Shown: positions 25,800 to 36,350, counted from the stretch's first letter. The stretch: 64,000 nucleotides of DNA from CAVXZE01 sp963766175 (GCA_963766175.1 CAVXZE010000012.1:124001-188000), one strand, 5' to 3'. Notes: generated from the letters alone by a model not told the origin. A program made the numbers and translations.

Positions 25800-27061
25800 C
25801 CTCACGCCGGAAGACCCAGGCGGCGAGGCCCCGCGCAACCCGTACCGGGGGCGAGCAGAGGCGGGGCCGTGCGATCTGGACGGGCAGAGCGCGCAAAGAG
25901 CGAGGCCGCGCCGGGCGAAGCCCGGAGAGCCGCGAGCTCAGCGGGGCCGTCTTCGGGTGTGTCGTCGTCCTCACAGGCCTGGGGATGGTGATGGTGTTCA
26001 GTGCCACCGCCCCCCTTTCTGCGGGCGACGCGCTCCCGTCCTACTTCCTCCGCCACGCGACCGCGGTCCTGATAGGGGGCGTGCTGGCGCTGATCGCCTC
26101 GCGGCTTCCGCTTCGCGCGTGGCACGCGATCGCCCTCCCCCTCTGGGCTCTCGTCCTCTTGCTCCTGGTGGCCACTCTGTTCGCGGGCGTCCGCGTCAAC
26201 GGCGCGCAGCGATGGCTTCCGCTCCCCGGCATCGGGAGCGCCTTCCAGCCGGCGGAGCTGGCAAAGCTCGCGACGGTAATGGCCGTCGCCGTGGTGCTCT
26301 CTCGGCGTGACGGCCACGCGCCGGTTCCGGCCTCGCGCTTCGGCATCGCGATCGCCCTGGCGGGCGTTCCGGCCGCTCTTTGCTTGTTCCAGCCGGATCT
26401 CGGCAACGCCGTGCTGCTCCTCGGTCTGGCGGGGCTGCTCCTCTTCATCGCGGGAGCCCCCCTCCGCGCCCTGGCGGCCCCCGCCGTCCTCGCCAGCGTC
26501 GGAGTCGCTGCCTACAGCATTTTCAATCCCTACGCCTTCCGCCGCTGGATCGGCTTCCTCAAGCCCTGGGACACCTCCCAGGAGCAGGGTTATCAGCTGG
26601 TCCAGTCCTTCGTGGCCTTCGGGCGAGGTGGACTCTTCGGGGAGGGTCTCGGCGATGGGCGTCAGAAGCTCTTCTATCTCCCGGAGGCACACACCGACTT
26701 CATCCTCGCGGTGATCTCCGAGGAGCTCGGGCTGCTCGGCGTCCTGGTGGTCCTGGGCGCCTTCGCGGCGCTTCTGGTGGTGGGAGTGCGGATCGCACTG
26801 CGCTGCCGCCAGCGCTTCGCCATGCTGCTCTCCTTCGGAATGACGGGACTGCTCACCGTACCGGCGTTGATCAACGCCGCCGTGGTCATGGGGGTGGCTC
26901 CCACCAAGGGACTCACACTGCCACTGCTCTCCTACGGGCGCAGCTCGCTCCTCGTCTCCTGTCTGGCGGTGGGGGTACTGATCAGTGTCGCTCGAAGCCA
27001 GGCGTCGGTGGGGCAAAGAGCGGTGCAGGGCGCCGTTCCACGCGGGCTGGTGCAGGTATGA
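25796..27061 (+). CDS. ftsW: Septal peptidoglycan glycosyltransferase FtsW
   Basis: A 421-residue SEDS-family polymerase of lipid II at the division site. It has about ten membrane helices, with the motifs VNGAQRWLPLPG, LGLAGLLLFIAG and PEAHTDFILAVISEELG (including the catalytic-region Asp and the Glu-Glu pair), and the C-terminal GLTLPLLSYGRSS. The first 45 residues are unusually rich in Arg, Lys, Ala and Gly, a basic cytoplasmic extension longer than usual. ATGA start overlap with murD. Confidence 0.95.
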   Translation: MTSRRKTQAARPRATRTGGEQRRGRAIWTGRARKERGRAGRSPESRELSGAVFGCVVVLTGLGMVMVFSATAPLSAGDALPSYFLRHATAVLIGGVLALIASRLPLRAWHAIALPLWALVLLLLVATLFAGVRVNGAQRWLPLPGIGSAFQPAELAKLATVMAVAVVLSRRDGHAPVPASRFGIAIALAGVPAALCLFQPDLGNAVLLLGLAGLLLFIAGAPLRALAAPAVLASVGVAAYSIFNPYAFRRWIGFLKPWDTSQEQGYQLVQSFVAFGRGGLFGEGLGDGRQKLFYLPEAHTDFILAVISEELGLLGVLVVLGAFAALLVVGVRIALRCRQRFAMLLSFGMTGLLTVPALINAAVVMGVAPTKGLTLPLLSYGRSSLLVSCLAVGVLISVARSQASVGQRAVQGAVPRGLVQV

Positions 27062-28186
27062 GCTACCGGTGGATCATCGCGGGGGGCGGAACCGGGGGGC
27101 ACGTGACACCGGCCCTCGCTCTCGGGGAGGTGATCCGCGAAGCCGGCGAACGGGTCCGTTTCATCGGAACCCGCCGCGGACTGGAGACACGGCTGGTTCC
27201 GGACGCCGGATTCGAGCTTCTGGCCCTGGACACCCGTCCGATCGTCGGCCGGGGCGTCTCCGAGCAGATCCGCGCAGTCTTCGCCCTGCTCGGGGCGACC
27301 TTCCATGGCCGGTCGCGGCCTCCGCGAGTTCGGCGCCGACCTGGTGATCTCCGTGGGAGGCTACGCCTCGGTCCCCAGCGTCCTGGCCGCGCTCCTCAAC
27401 CGTACGCCGATGGTGCTGGTCAATACCGACGCGACTCCGGGAGCCGCAAACCGGATGCTCGCGCGGTTCGCCCGCCGCGTCTTCGTGGGATTCGAGGGAA
27501 CCCGGGTTGCCCTTGCGCCCAAGGCGGGGGAGGAGCGGATCCGCGTGGTCGGTGTACCGCTGCGCAAGAGCCTGATTTCGGAGTTCCGGGACGAGCGCTG
27601 CCCGGTGCCGCGACCCGAGTCAGACAGCGGCCCGGCGCACCTGTTCATCTTCGGTGGGAGTCAGGGGGCCCGGCAGATCAACGAAGTGATGATCGAGGCC
27701 CTGCCGAAGCTCGATCCGGCTCGGATCCAGATCGTGCATCAGACCGGCGAGGCGGACCGGGATCGCGTCGAAGCGGCCTACGCGGAGACAGCTCTCCAGG
27801 CGGAGGTGATCGCCTTCGAGCGCGACATGCCGTCACGCTACCGCTGGGCGAACCTGGTCCTCTGCCGTGCCGGAGCGATCTCGGTGGCAGAACTCGCTCT
27901 GGCGGGCCGGGCCTCCCTGCTCGTTCCTCTCGCCCACGTGGGCGGAGGCGAGCAGTTCGCCAACGCCCGCGAGTTGGAGAAGGCCGGCGCCGCCCGAGTG
28001 CTCGACTCGCGCGCCCTGACGGTGGACACGTTGCTGGAGGCGCTCGAGGCCTTGCTCCGCGACCCGTCGCAGCTGCGACGCATGGGCGAAAACGCTTCGA
28101 AGCTGGCGCGACCGGAGGCGTCGGATCGGATCATCGAGGAATGCCGTTCGCTGCTGGCGACGGAAAGCCGCGAAAGAGAGGGGTGA
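27058..28186 (+). CDS. murG: UDP-GlcNAc lipid II-forming transferase MurG, frame broken near 27301-27330
   Basis: MurG adds GlcNAc to lipid I. The N-terminal part starts at ATG 27058 (ATGA overlap with ftsW) and reads YRWIIAGGGTGGHVTPALAL, the MurG signature, in one frame up to about 27310 (AVFALLGATFHG). The rest, beginning around 27312, lies in the next frame: LREFGADLVISVGGYASVPS, then FIFGGSQGARQIN and LCRAGAISVAELALAGRASLLVPL. Joining the frames needs removal of one base; dropping one C of GGCCTCC (27316-27322 region) would give FHGRSRLREFGADLV. All other genes here are intact and murG is essential, so a sequence error is the simplest view; a real mutation or a programmed shift is possible. 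Confidence 0.85.
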
Positions 28187-29583
28187 TGACGGGGAGGATT
28201 CGGGGGATCGAACAGGTCCACTTCGTGGGAATTGGCGGCATCGGCATGTGCGGTCTCGCAGAGCTGCTGCACAACCAAGGCTACCGGGTGACGGGATCCG
28301 ATCTCAAAGAGGGTCCCACCGTGGCGCGGCTACGGTCACTGGGCATCGAGGTGGCCGAGGGCCACGATTCCCGGAACGTGGGGAGCGCCGACGTGGTGGT
28401 CGTCTCCTCGGCCATCCCCGCCGGCAACACCGAGATCGGCGAGGCGCAGGACCGGCGGATTCCGGTGATTCCCCGAGCCGAGATGCTCGCCGAAGTGATG
28501 CGGCTCAAGGATGGCATCGCCGTGGCCGGCACTCACGGCAAGACGACCACGACCTCTCTCATCGCTCACGTTCTCGACAAAGCGGGTCTCGACCCCACGG
28601 CCATCGTCGGCGGAAGGGTTCTCGGCTCTGGCGAGGACCGCACCGGCGCCAAGCTCGGCGCCGGAAACCTTCTGGTGGCCGAGGCGGACGAGAGCGACGG
28701 CTCCTTCCTGCGCCTGGCTCCGGTGATCGCGGTAATCACCAATATCGAGTCCGAGCACCTCGATCACTACGGAAGCTTTGCGGCGATCCAGAAGGCGTTC
28801 GTGACCTTCGCCAACCGCATTCCCTTCTGGGGTCTCTCGGTCCTCTGCCTGGACCACCCGGGCGTCCAGTCGATCCTCCCCAAGCTGACCCGGCGGACCA
28901 CCACCTATGGCTTCTCGGCCCAGGCGGACCTGGTGGCGACGGATCCGGAGGCTCACCACTGGGGCACGCGCTTCCACGTGCGGCACCGGACCGAGCGGCT
29001 CGGGCCCGTCCACCTGCCGCTCCCGGGACGCCACAACATCGAGAACGCCCTGGCCACCATCGCCGTCGCGCTGGAGCTGGAGGTGCCCTTCCACAGTGTA
29101 GCCGAGGCTCTGGAGAGCTTCGCCGGAGTGGAGCGGCGCTTCGAGAACAAGGGCGCGGTGGGCAGCATCCGCGTGGTGGACGACTACGGCCATCACCCGA
29201 CGGAGATCGTCGCCACCCTGGCGGCAGCCAGGAGCACTCACTCGGGGCGGATCGTGGTCGTCTTCCAGCCGCACCGATACACCCGGACCCGCGACCTCTT
29301 CGACGACTTCGCTTCCGCCTTCCACGACGCCGACCTGCTGGTGCTGACGGAGATCTACGCAGCCGGGGAGCCCAAGATCCCCGGGGTCGAGAGCGCCGCC
29401 CTGGTCGACGCGATTCGCGCCCACGGTCACCGCGGCGTGCAGCTGGTTCGCGATCTGGATCGGGTGTCCGAGGTGCTGGTCCCCGAGCTCAGGGACGGTG
29501 ACATGGTGATCACGCTGGGAGCGGGCAGCATCTCGACGGTGGGACCGCAGCTGCTCGCGGCGCTGGAGGCTGCGACACCGTGA
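28186..29583 (+). CDS. murC: UDP-MurNAc:L-alanine ligase MurC
   Basis: A 465-residue Mur ligase that adds the first amino acid, L-Ala. Start ATG 28186 shares a base with the murG stop. Motifs: VHFVGIGGIGMCGLAELL, P-loop AGTHGKTTTT (about 110-119), EADESDGSFL, and VVDDYGHHPTEI and FQPHRYTRTRD in the C-terminal domain. The length is standard. It overlaps murB by four bases. Confidence 0.96.
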   Translation: MTGRIRGIEQVHFVGIGGIGMCGLAELLHNQGYRVTGSDLKEGPTVARLRSLGIEVAEGHDSRNVGSADVVVVSSAIPAGNTEIGEAQDRRIPVIPRAEMLAEVMRLKDGIAVAGTHGKTTTTSLIAHVLDKAGLDPTAIVGGRVLGSGEDRTGAKLGAGNLLVAEADESDGSFLRLAPVIAVITNIESEHLDHYGSFAAIQKAFVTFANRIPFWGLSVLCLDHPGVQSILPKLTRRTTTYGFSAQADLVATDPEAHHWGTRFHVRHRTERLGPVHLPLPGRHNIENALATIAVALELEVPFHSVAEALESFAGVERRFENKGAVGSIRVVDDYGHHPTEIVATLAAARSTHSGRIVVVFQPHRYTRTRDLFDDFASAFHDADLLVLTEIYAAGEPKIPGVESAALVDAIRAHGHRGVQLVRDLDRVSEVLVPELRDGDMVITLGAGSISTVGPQLLAALEAATP

Positions 29584-30497
29584 TCGAAGGCGCGGCGCGG
29601 GAAGAACTCGAGGAAGCGGCCGGAGATGCGGTGCGCTTCGACGTGCCCATGTCGCGCTTCACTTCGCTGGGCGTCGGGGGACCGGTGGACGCGATGGTCA
29701 CGCCGGACGATCGAGGTGCACTGGCCCGAGTGCTGCGGGTCTGCGCCCTGCATCGCCTGCCGCACGCGGTGATCGGCAGGGGGTTCAACAGCATCGTGCG
29801 CGACGACGGGCTCGCAGGGGTAGCGCTCCGGCTCTCCCGTTTCCGCGGCCTCGGTGTACGCCCCGGTGGATTCGTGCGCAGCGAATCCGGGGCCACCCAC
29901 CAGCAGATCACCCGCTTCTGCCAGACCCTGGGTCTGGCAGGCCTCGAATTCGGCGCCGGAATCCCGGGAACCGTGGGCGGCTGGATCACCATGAACGCCG
30001 GCATCGGCCACCGGGAGGTGAAGGATGTCGTATGCGAGCTGGAGGTGATGAGTCCCACCGGCAGGCGAATCCGCCATCTCGGACGCCAACTGCTGCGCTT
30101 CAGCTATCGCGCCCTGCGCGGTCTGGCACCGGGATCGGTGATCCTTTCAGCGCTCTTCAAGGTCCGCATCTCGACTCGGGCCGAGGTGAAGGCGGAGGTG
30201 GACCGGCTCCTCGCCGAGCGGGCGAGCCGCCAGCCACTCGACCTTCCCTCGTGTGGATCCGTGTTCAAGAACCCGCCGGGGGGCTTTGCCGGCCAGCTGA
30301 TCGAGGCAGCGGGCCTCAAGGGAGAACGAATCGGCGGCGCCCAGATCTCCACCACTCACGCGAACTTCATCGTGAACAGCGGAGGCGCCACTGCGTCGGA
30401 CGTGATCTCCCTGATCGCCAAGGCGAGAGCCCTGGTTCATTGTCGCACGGGGATCGTCCTCGAGCCCGAGGTGAAGATTTTGGGGAGAGGGGCATGA
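29580..30497 (+). CDS. murB: UDP-N-acetylenolpyruvoylglucosamine reductase MurB
   Basis: A 305-residue FAD enzyme reducing enolpyruvyl-UDP-GlcNAc to UDP-MurNAc. GTG start at 29580 overlaps the murC stop. FAD-binding region TSLGVGGPVDAMV, VIGRGFNSIVRDDG (the usual Ser after Gly is Phe here), GAGIPGTVGGWITMNAG, and the catalytic SCGSVFKNPPG and LEPEVKILG. The absence of a Tyr-loop insertion fits the shorter type II enzymes. It overlaps ftsQ by 4 bases. Confidence 0.95.
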   Translation: MIEGAAREELEEAAGDAVRFDVPMSRFTSLGVGGPVDAMVTPDDRGALARVLRVCALHRLPHAVIGRGFNSIVRDDGLAGVALRLSRFRGLGVRPGGFVRSESGATHQQITRFCQTLGLAGLEFGAGIPGTVGGWITMNAGIGHREVKDVVCELEVMSPTGRRIRHLGRQLLRFSYRALRGLAPGSVILSALFKVRISTRAEVKAEVDRLLAERASRQPLDLPSCGSVFKNPPGGFAGQLIEAAGLKGERIGGAQISTTHANFIVNSGGATASDVISLIAKARALVHCRTGIVLEPEVKILGRGA

Positions 30498-31345
30498 GGC
30501 AGAAGAGCACCCAACGAGCCAACCGAGCTACGGCGCCCCGTCGCCTGACGCGCTGGTCCACCTATGCGGCGGCGACGGTCGCGGGACTCCTGCTCGGTTC
30601 CTTCCTGTTCGAGCCGGTGCTCGCGCGACTGGCGCCCCGGCAATTCGTGCTGGACACCGCCTCGGTGGTCGGAGTCCACCGGATCGCCGCGGAGGAGCTG
30701 GTCAGCGCGTCTGGCGTCGCCGCCGGCACCTCGACGCTGGCATTGGATTCGACCGCAATCTCCGAGCGGCTGGTCTCGCATCCATGGATCACCGAGGCGC
30801 GGGTCACCCCCTTCTTGTCCCGAAAGCTCCTGGTGTCTGTCGTCGAGCGCGAAGCAGCGGCGATCGTGGAGATCGGAGCCCCGTCGACCGCGTGGCTGGT
30901 GGATTCGGGCGGCACGCCCTTCACATTCGCCACCGGCGTCGACCGCGAGATGCATCCGACCATCGTCGGTGTCGAAGATGCGCAGCCGCAGCATCCGCAT
31001 CCCCTCCTCGCCCAGGGTGTGCAGATCGCACGCGCCGTCGACAGGCGCGCGCTCCCCGCGGCCCGGCGCGTTCGCGTCGGAGGCGGCGATCCTCACGCGC
31101 TTCCCGAGCTGAGGCTCGGTTCCAGCGAACGAAAGGTGGTGCTGGGCGGCGGGGATCTGGAGGCCAAGCTCGACCGGCTGGCATGGGTTCTCAAGGCTGA
31201 TCTCGCCGAGATGGGACCAGCCTCGACCATCGATCTGCGCTTCGGAAGTCAAGTGATCTTCCGAGACGGTCCGCCTCCTCCGGGAGACGAGGCGACGGGT
31301 GCGCGCGGAGACGCGGGCCCGTCCAAGGGAGGACGCGCTGGATGA
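30494..31345 (+). CDS. ftsQ: Cell division protein FtsQ
   Basis: A 283-residue single-pass protein. After a basic N-terminus, the membrane helix is at about residues 22-44 (STYAAATVAGLLLGSFLF), followed by a POTRA domain (VVGVHRIAAEELVSASGVAAG, then HPWITEARVTPFLSRKLLVSVVER) and the FtsQ beta domain (WVLKADLAEMGPASTIDLRFGSQVIF). FtsQ links FtsB/FtsL and other divisome parts in the periplasm. ATG 30494 overlaps the murB stop. The C-terminal tail of about 25 residues is Gly/Asp-rich and poorly conserved. Confidence 0.9.
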   Translation: MRQKSTQRANRATAPRRLTRWSTYAAATVAGLLLGSFLFEPVLARLAPRQFVLDTASVVGVHRIAAEELVSASGVAAGTSTLALDSTAISERLVSHPWITEARVTPFLSRKLLVSVVEREAAAIVEIGAPSTAWLVDSGGTPFTFATGVDREMHPTIVGVEDAQPQHPHPLLAQGVQIARAVDRRALPAARRVRVGGGDPHALPELRLGSSERKVVLGGGDLEAKLDRLAWVLKADLAEMGPASTIDLRFGSQVIFRDGPPPPGDEATGARGDAGPSKGGRAG

Positions 31346-31376
31346 TCCGGCCGTCCCAATCAGGGGGGTGAATGGA

Positions 31377-32615
<1,239 letters not shown>

Positions 32616-32724
32616 TCGAGAGGGGGCGGAGGAATCCGCAACTTTTCGTCCCAAACATGCGCAAAGCAATGCGAATGATGTTAGATTTCTGAAAAAGCAG
32701 CGCATCGACCCGGGGGGGTGAGAG

Positions 32725-34104
32725 ATGGCGCCGAAGAATCGCAATCCGCGTGAAGAGCGGAGTTCGCAGGGCCCCGAACGGAGTTCGGGAGCGCCCGAGT
32801 CTGTCGACCTGCTCGAGGTGGGCCCGAACGACGACGAGGATCTCCTCGAGTTCGAGGAGGCCGGAGCCTTGCGAGCCAAGATCAAGGTAGTCGGCGTGGG
32901 GGGCGCGGGCGGCAACGCCCTCGACACCATGATCCGGGCCAAGCTCGGAGGGGTCGAGTTCGTCGCCGCGAACACCGACGCCCAGGCGCTGGAGCACAAG
33001 CTCGCACCGATCAAGGTGCAGCTCGGAGTCGAGACGAGCCGCGGTCTGGGATGTGGTGCGAACCCCGAGCGGGGCCGCGCGGCAGCGCTGGAGGATCGGG
33101 ACAGGATCCGCGATCTGCTGATCGGCTCGGACATGGTCTTCGTGGCCGCGGGGTTGGGAGGCGGCACCGGAACCGGTGCCGCACCCGTGATTGCCGAGAT
33201 CGGCCGCGAGGTGGGCGCGCTCACCGTGGCCGTGGTGACGAAGCCCTTCCCCTTCGAGGGCCGCATGCGGTCCCGGTACGCGGAAAAGGGGCTGGATGAG
33301 CTGCAGCGGGTGGTGGACACCCTGATCACGATCCCAAACCAGCGCTTGCTGGCCCTGGCCGGCAAGGACACTCCGATCGCGGAGTCCTTCATGCTGGCCG
33401 ACGAGGTGCTGCTGAACGCCGTGCGGGGGATCTCGGACCTGATCACGGTCCACGGAATCGTCAACCTCGACTTCCAGGACGTGCGCACCATCATGAACGA
33501 GATGGGGATGGCCCTGATGGGCACCGGGGTCGGGGTCGGAGACGATCGGGCCAAGGACGCCGCCTACGCGGCGATCTCGAGCCCGCTGCTCGAGGACGTT
33601 TCCATCGACGGGGCCCGGGGCGTTCTGATCAACATCACTGGCGGCCCGGACATGACGCTCTACGAGGTGAACGAGGCCTCCTCCCTGGTCCAGGAGGCCG
33701 CCCACGAGGACGCCAACATCATCTTCGGCGCGGTGATCGATCAGGATGCCCCGCAAGGGGAGGTCCGAGTCACCGTGATCGCCACCGGCCTGGACGACGG
33801 GCGGGGTCGGCGCATCCTCGACGAGGAGCCCGTCCGAGAGGTGCCATACCTGAGATCCGTCGAAAGCGAGGCTCCGCCCGCGGTGGAGGTGATGCCCCCG
33901 CCAGCAGCGCAGGAGGAGATGCCGGTTCAGGCGGAGCTCGCGACCTCGCTCCCCTCGGCCGAGGAGCTCGCGAAGAACGCGGATTTCGTCTCTCCTTTCG
34001 AGGATGAGCTGGACGTGCCGACCTTCTTGCGCCGGAACAAGAAGGATGGCAAGAGCGAGGAGAACCGAGAGCTCCCGGCTTTCCTGCGCCGCTCAGCCGA
34101 CTAG
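32725..34104 (+). CDS. ftsZ: Cell division GTPase FtsZ with two tandem C-terminal peptides
   Basis: A 459-residue tubulin homologue. GTP-binding loop GGGTGTGA is at 145-152 and the T7 catalytic loop NLDFQD at 247-252. The first about 50 residues are an acidic extension before the usual start IKVVGVGGAGGNA. After the core, a linker leads to LDVPTFLRR (429-437) and, twelve residues later, ELPAFLRR (449-456), ending RSAD. Both look like the conserved C-terminal peptide that binds FtsA and other partners; normally there is one. ATG 32725 follows GGGGGGGTGAG. A 109-base gap separates it from ftsA, so an own promoter is possible. Confidence 0.96.
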   Translation: MAPKNRNPREERSSQGPERSSGAPESVDLLEVGPNDDEDLLEFEEAGALRAKIKVVGVGGAGGNALDTMIRAKLGGVEFVAANTDAQALEHKLAPIKVQLGVETSRGLGCGANPERGRAAALEDRDRIRDLLIGSDMVFVAAGLGGGTGTGAAPVIAEIGREVGALTVAVVTKPFPFEGRMRSRYAEKGLDELQRVVDTLITIPNQRLLALAGKDTPIAESFMLADEVLLNAVRGISDLITVHGIVNLDFQDVRTIMNEMGMALMGTGVGVGDDRAKDAAYAAISSPLLEDVSIDGARGVLINITGGPDMTLYEVNEASSLVQEAAHEDANIIFGAVIDQDAPQGEVRVTVIATGLDDGRGRRILDEEPVREVPYLRSVESEAPPAVEVMPPPAAQEEMPVQAELATSLPSAEELAKNADFVSPFEDELDVPTFLRRNKKDGKSEENRELPAFLRRSAD

Positions 34105-34162
34105 GGGCAGACGTCTCCCGACCGGTTGCGCTCCCGGAGGGGCTCGGTCAGGCTTCGATGCC

Positions 34163-34975
34163 ATGACCGAGCCCCTCGTCGTTTTGGAGCGCGACGCCGA
34201 CGTCGCCATCGTCACCTTCAACGACCCGAAGCGCAGGAACGCGATGACCGAGGCGATGGGCCACGCCATCGCCGAGCAGATGAACGCGCTGGTCGGGGAC
34301 CCATCGCTCCGGGCCGTCGTGCTCACCGGAGCCGGGCGCGCCTTCTCCGCCGGTGGGGACCTGGCCATGATCGAGAGCATGGCCAGGCAGGGATCCTCGC
34401 ACCCGGGAGATGAGACTCGCCGGGAGATCAGCGAGTTCATGCGCCGTTTCTACGACCTCTATCTCTCCGTGCGCGACCTGCCCTGTCCAACCATCGCCGC
34501 CCTGAACGGAGCGGCCATCGGCGCCGGACTCTGCATCGCCCTGGCCTGCGACACCCGGATCGCCGCGCGAGACGCCAAGCTGGGTCTCAACTTCACGCGC
34601 CTGGGCATTCACCCGGGCATGGGTGCCACCTGGAACCTGCCCCGGATCGTCGGACCGGCCCATGCGGCGGAGCTTCTATTCACAGGCAGGATCCTGGACG
34701 GAGCCGAGGCCGAGCGGATCGGCCTGGTGAATCGGGCGGTGGATGTCGAGGTGGTGCTTCCCGAAGCGCTGGAGATGGCCCGCGCAATGGCTCTCTCGGC
34801 CCCCATCGCGGTGCGCGGGACCAAGCGCGCCTTGGCGCGTTCGCTCGACTCCGATCTGGCGGGACAGCTCGACTTCGAGGCCCACCAGCAGTCGCTCTGT
34901 TGCGAGAGTGCGGACCTGGGCGAGGGGTTGGCGGCGGGTCGTGCGAAACGGCCGCCGCGATTCCGCGGAAACTGA
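34163..34975 (+). CDS. Enoyl-CoA hydratase/isomerase family protein
   Basis: A 270-residue crotonase-fold enzyme. The oxyanion-hole stretches are AFSAGGDLAMI (about 59-70) and ALNGAAIGAGLCIALACD (about 113-130); the second glutamate position carries GIHPGMGATWNLPRIVG, where one of the two Glu residues of true hydratases is not seen. It may therefore be an isomerase or another crotonase. Start ATG 34163 (MTEPLVVLERDADVAIVTFN) is chosen by homology; the frame continues upstream into ftsZ. It ends the plus-strand run after the dcw cluster. Confidence 0.88.
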   Translation: MTEPLVVLERDADVAIVTFNDPKRRNAMTEAMGHAIAEQMNALVGDPSLRAVVLTGAGRAFSAGGDLAMIESMARQGSSHPGDETRREISEFMRRFYDLYLSVRDLPCPTIAALNGAAIGAGLCIALACDTRIAARDAKLGLNFTRLGIHPGMGATWNLPRIVGPAHAAELLFTGRILDGAEAERIGLVNRAVDVEVVLPEALEMARAMALSAPIAVRGTKRALARSLDSDLAGQLDFEAHQQSLCCESADLGEGLAAGRAKRPPRFRGN

Positions 34976-35103
34976 GGCGGAAACGAAAAACTGGGCGAAT
35001 CCGTGAGCCGGATCACCATTCCCACCGTCGGCGTTGTGCTATTCCCTCAAGTTACTGGGGGTTCGTTCGAAAGGTTCAATACCGAAGGCGAACGACGGGA
35101 TCG

Positions 35104-35205
35104 ATGATGGGGGTCCTAGTGACGCGCGCACTCAAGAGCCACAGCCTCTGGCTCATCGTCAGCTACATCGGGCTGATGCTGCTGCTGGCCCGGGCGTACG
35201 CTTAG
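35104..35205 (+). CDS. Possible 33-residue membrane peptide
   Basis: A short open frame from ATG 35104 encoding MMGVLVTRALKSHS then a hydrophobic stretch (LWLIVSYIGLMLLLARAYA). It would be a single membrane helix. There is no clear ribosome site, and its reality is doubtful. Upstream, TCGTTCG (35062 region) and CGAACGA (35087 region) form a short inverted repeat. It lies in the 275-base gap between the crotonase and ndk. Confidence 0.25.
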   Translation: MMGVLVTRALKSHSLWLIVSYIGLMLLLARAYA

Positions 35206-35252
35206 CCTGCAATTCTCACCGGGCCGCTCAACCGAGGCGCCGCGAGTGGGGC

Positions 35253-35690
35253 TTAGAGCGCCTCGACGGGCCCGATGATCTCGGTCGCGTTGAAGAAGTA
35301 GGCGATCTCCAGCTTCGCGGTCGCGGTGGCGTCGGAGCCGTGAACGGCGTTCTTCTCGATGTCCGTGCCGAAGTCGCCGCGGATGGTGCCCTTTTCCGCC
35401 TCCTGCGAGTTGGTCGGACCCATCAGTTCCCGGTTCTTGGCGATCGCCCCCTGACCCTCGAGGACACTGACGATGATCGGTCCCGAGGTCATGAATTGGA
35501 CCAGGTCGGCGTAGAAGGGGCGCTCCTTGTGAACCGCGTAGAAGCCCCGCGCGTCCTCCTCGGTCAGCCGCAGCGCCTTGATCGCGACGATCCGGAGCCC
35601 CGCCTCCTCGAAGCGCCGCAGGATCTCACCGGTAGCCCCCTTGGCCACGGCGTCCGGCTTCACGATAGAGAGGGTCCGTTCGATCGCCAT
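35253..35690 (-). CDS. ndk: Nucleoside diphosphate kinase
   Basis: A 145-residue enzyme transferring the gamma-phosphate between nucleoside di- and triphosphates. IERTLSIVKPDAVAKGATGEIL is the N-terminal signature, GPTNSQEAEKGTIRGDFG the nucleotide loop, and KNAVHGSDATATAKLEI carries the catalytic His (NAVHGSD). The ATG at 35690 follows AGGAGTGACG; the frame continues upstream without coding value. It is followed by nothing on the same strand. Confidence 0.97.
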   Translation of the reverse strand: MAIERTLSIVKPDAVAKGATGEILRRFEEAGLRIVAIKALRLTEEDARGFYAVHKERPFYADLVQFMTSGPIIVSVLEGQGAIAKNRELMGPTNSQEAEKGTIRGDFGTDIEKNAVHGSDATATAKLEIAYFFNATEIIGPVEAL

Positions 35691-35805
35691 CGTCACTCCT
35701 TCCCAGCTCGAAGGGCGCACGGCTCCGGAGTCGTCGAGCGCAGGTCGCCCCGCGAAGCGAGCGGCGAAAGCTAGCCGAGTACCACTGGCTTCGCGACGGC
35801 GTTGC

Positions 35806-36327
35806 CTACAAGGCGTCGGAGAGGGCCCGTTCCACCAGCATGCCGATGGCGGCCTGCGTCTCCTCGTCCGGGTAGTTGAAGCGGATCCCCATACCGCCTG
35901 GGCCGCTTCCGTCATCGCTGCTGCGGACCCACGCCACCGTGCCCTCGACTGCGATCGGTCCATCCGGATCGCCGGTGTCGATCTCCAGGTGGAGTGGTGT
36001 CCCCGGAGCCAGAGGGCGGCGGGTGATCAGGAACAGTCCACCCTCGGAGATCTCCTGGGTCGAGCTGATGTCGATGGTGGAGCCGCGGGTAAAGCGAACC
36101 TTCAGATGGGTCGGGACCCGGAGGGTGCGGCGCATCGGACGGCCCTGGTCATCGATGGGTGATTTTCCGGCGAGGGAGTGCTCCAGGAGCCAGCGCAACT
36201 CCATCCAGCGTTCGAGCTCGGCAATCGTGAGCGGCGGGTCGCCGCGCGTCCGGCGCCGGTTGAGAGGGAGAAACTCTTCGACCAGCGCCGTCGGCTCGAC
36301 CGGTGAGCGCAAGCGGGAATCCACCAC
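35806..36327 (-). CDS. PilZ-domain protein (c-di-GMP receptor type)
   Basis: A protein of about 173 residues with a helical first part (LTIAELERWMELRWLLEHSLAG) and a PilZ domain (RRTLRVPTHLKVRF, then STQEISEGGLFLITRRPLAPGTPLHLEI, then GTVAWVRSSDDGSGPGGMGIRF). The PilZ c-di-GMP residues RxxxR and D/NxSxxG are RRTLR and (S)EGG-type; the first Asp/Asn is not clear, so ligand binding is uncertain. The start could be GTG 36327 (used) or GTG 36354, which overlaps the stop of the quinone oxidoreductase (GTGA) and adds 9 residues. The neighbouring gene order suggests co-transcription. Confidence 0.72.
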   Translation of the reverse strand: MVDSRLRSPVEPTALVEEFLPLNRRRTRGDPPLTIAELERWMELRWLLEHSLAGKSPIDDQGRPMRRTLRVPTHLKVRFTRGSTIDISSTQEISEGGLFLITRRPLAPGTPLHLEIDTGDPDGPIAVEGTVAWVRSSDDGSGPGGMGIRFNYPDEETQAAIGMLVERALSDAL

Positions 36328-36350
36328 GCTGCAAAGTATCGGCAAAACCC

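Noticed and set aside
27290..27330. Programmed ribosomal frameshift in murG
   Set aside because: No slippery heptamer, stop codon or stimulatory structure is evident at the site; an indel is simpler.
26380..29583. A very long plus-strand open frame across ftsW, murG and murC
   Set aside because: It is only accidental joining of the murG N-terminal frame and the murC frame with antisense-like, Arg/Gly-rich sequence between; the real products are separate genes.
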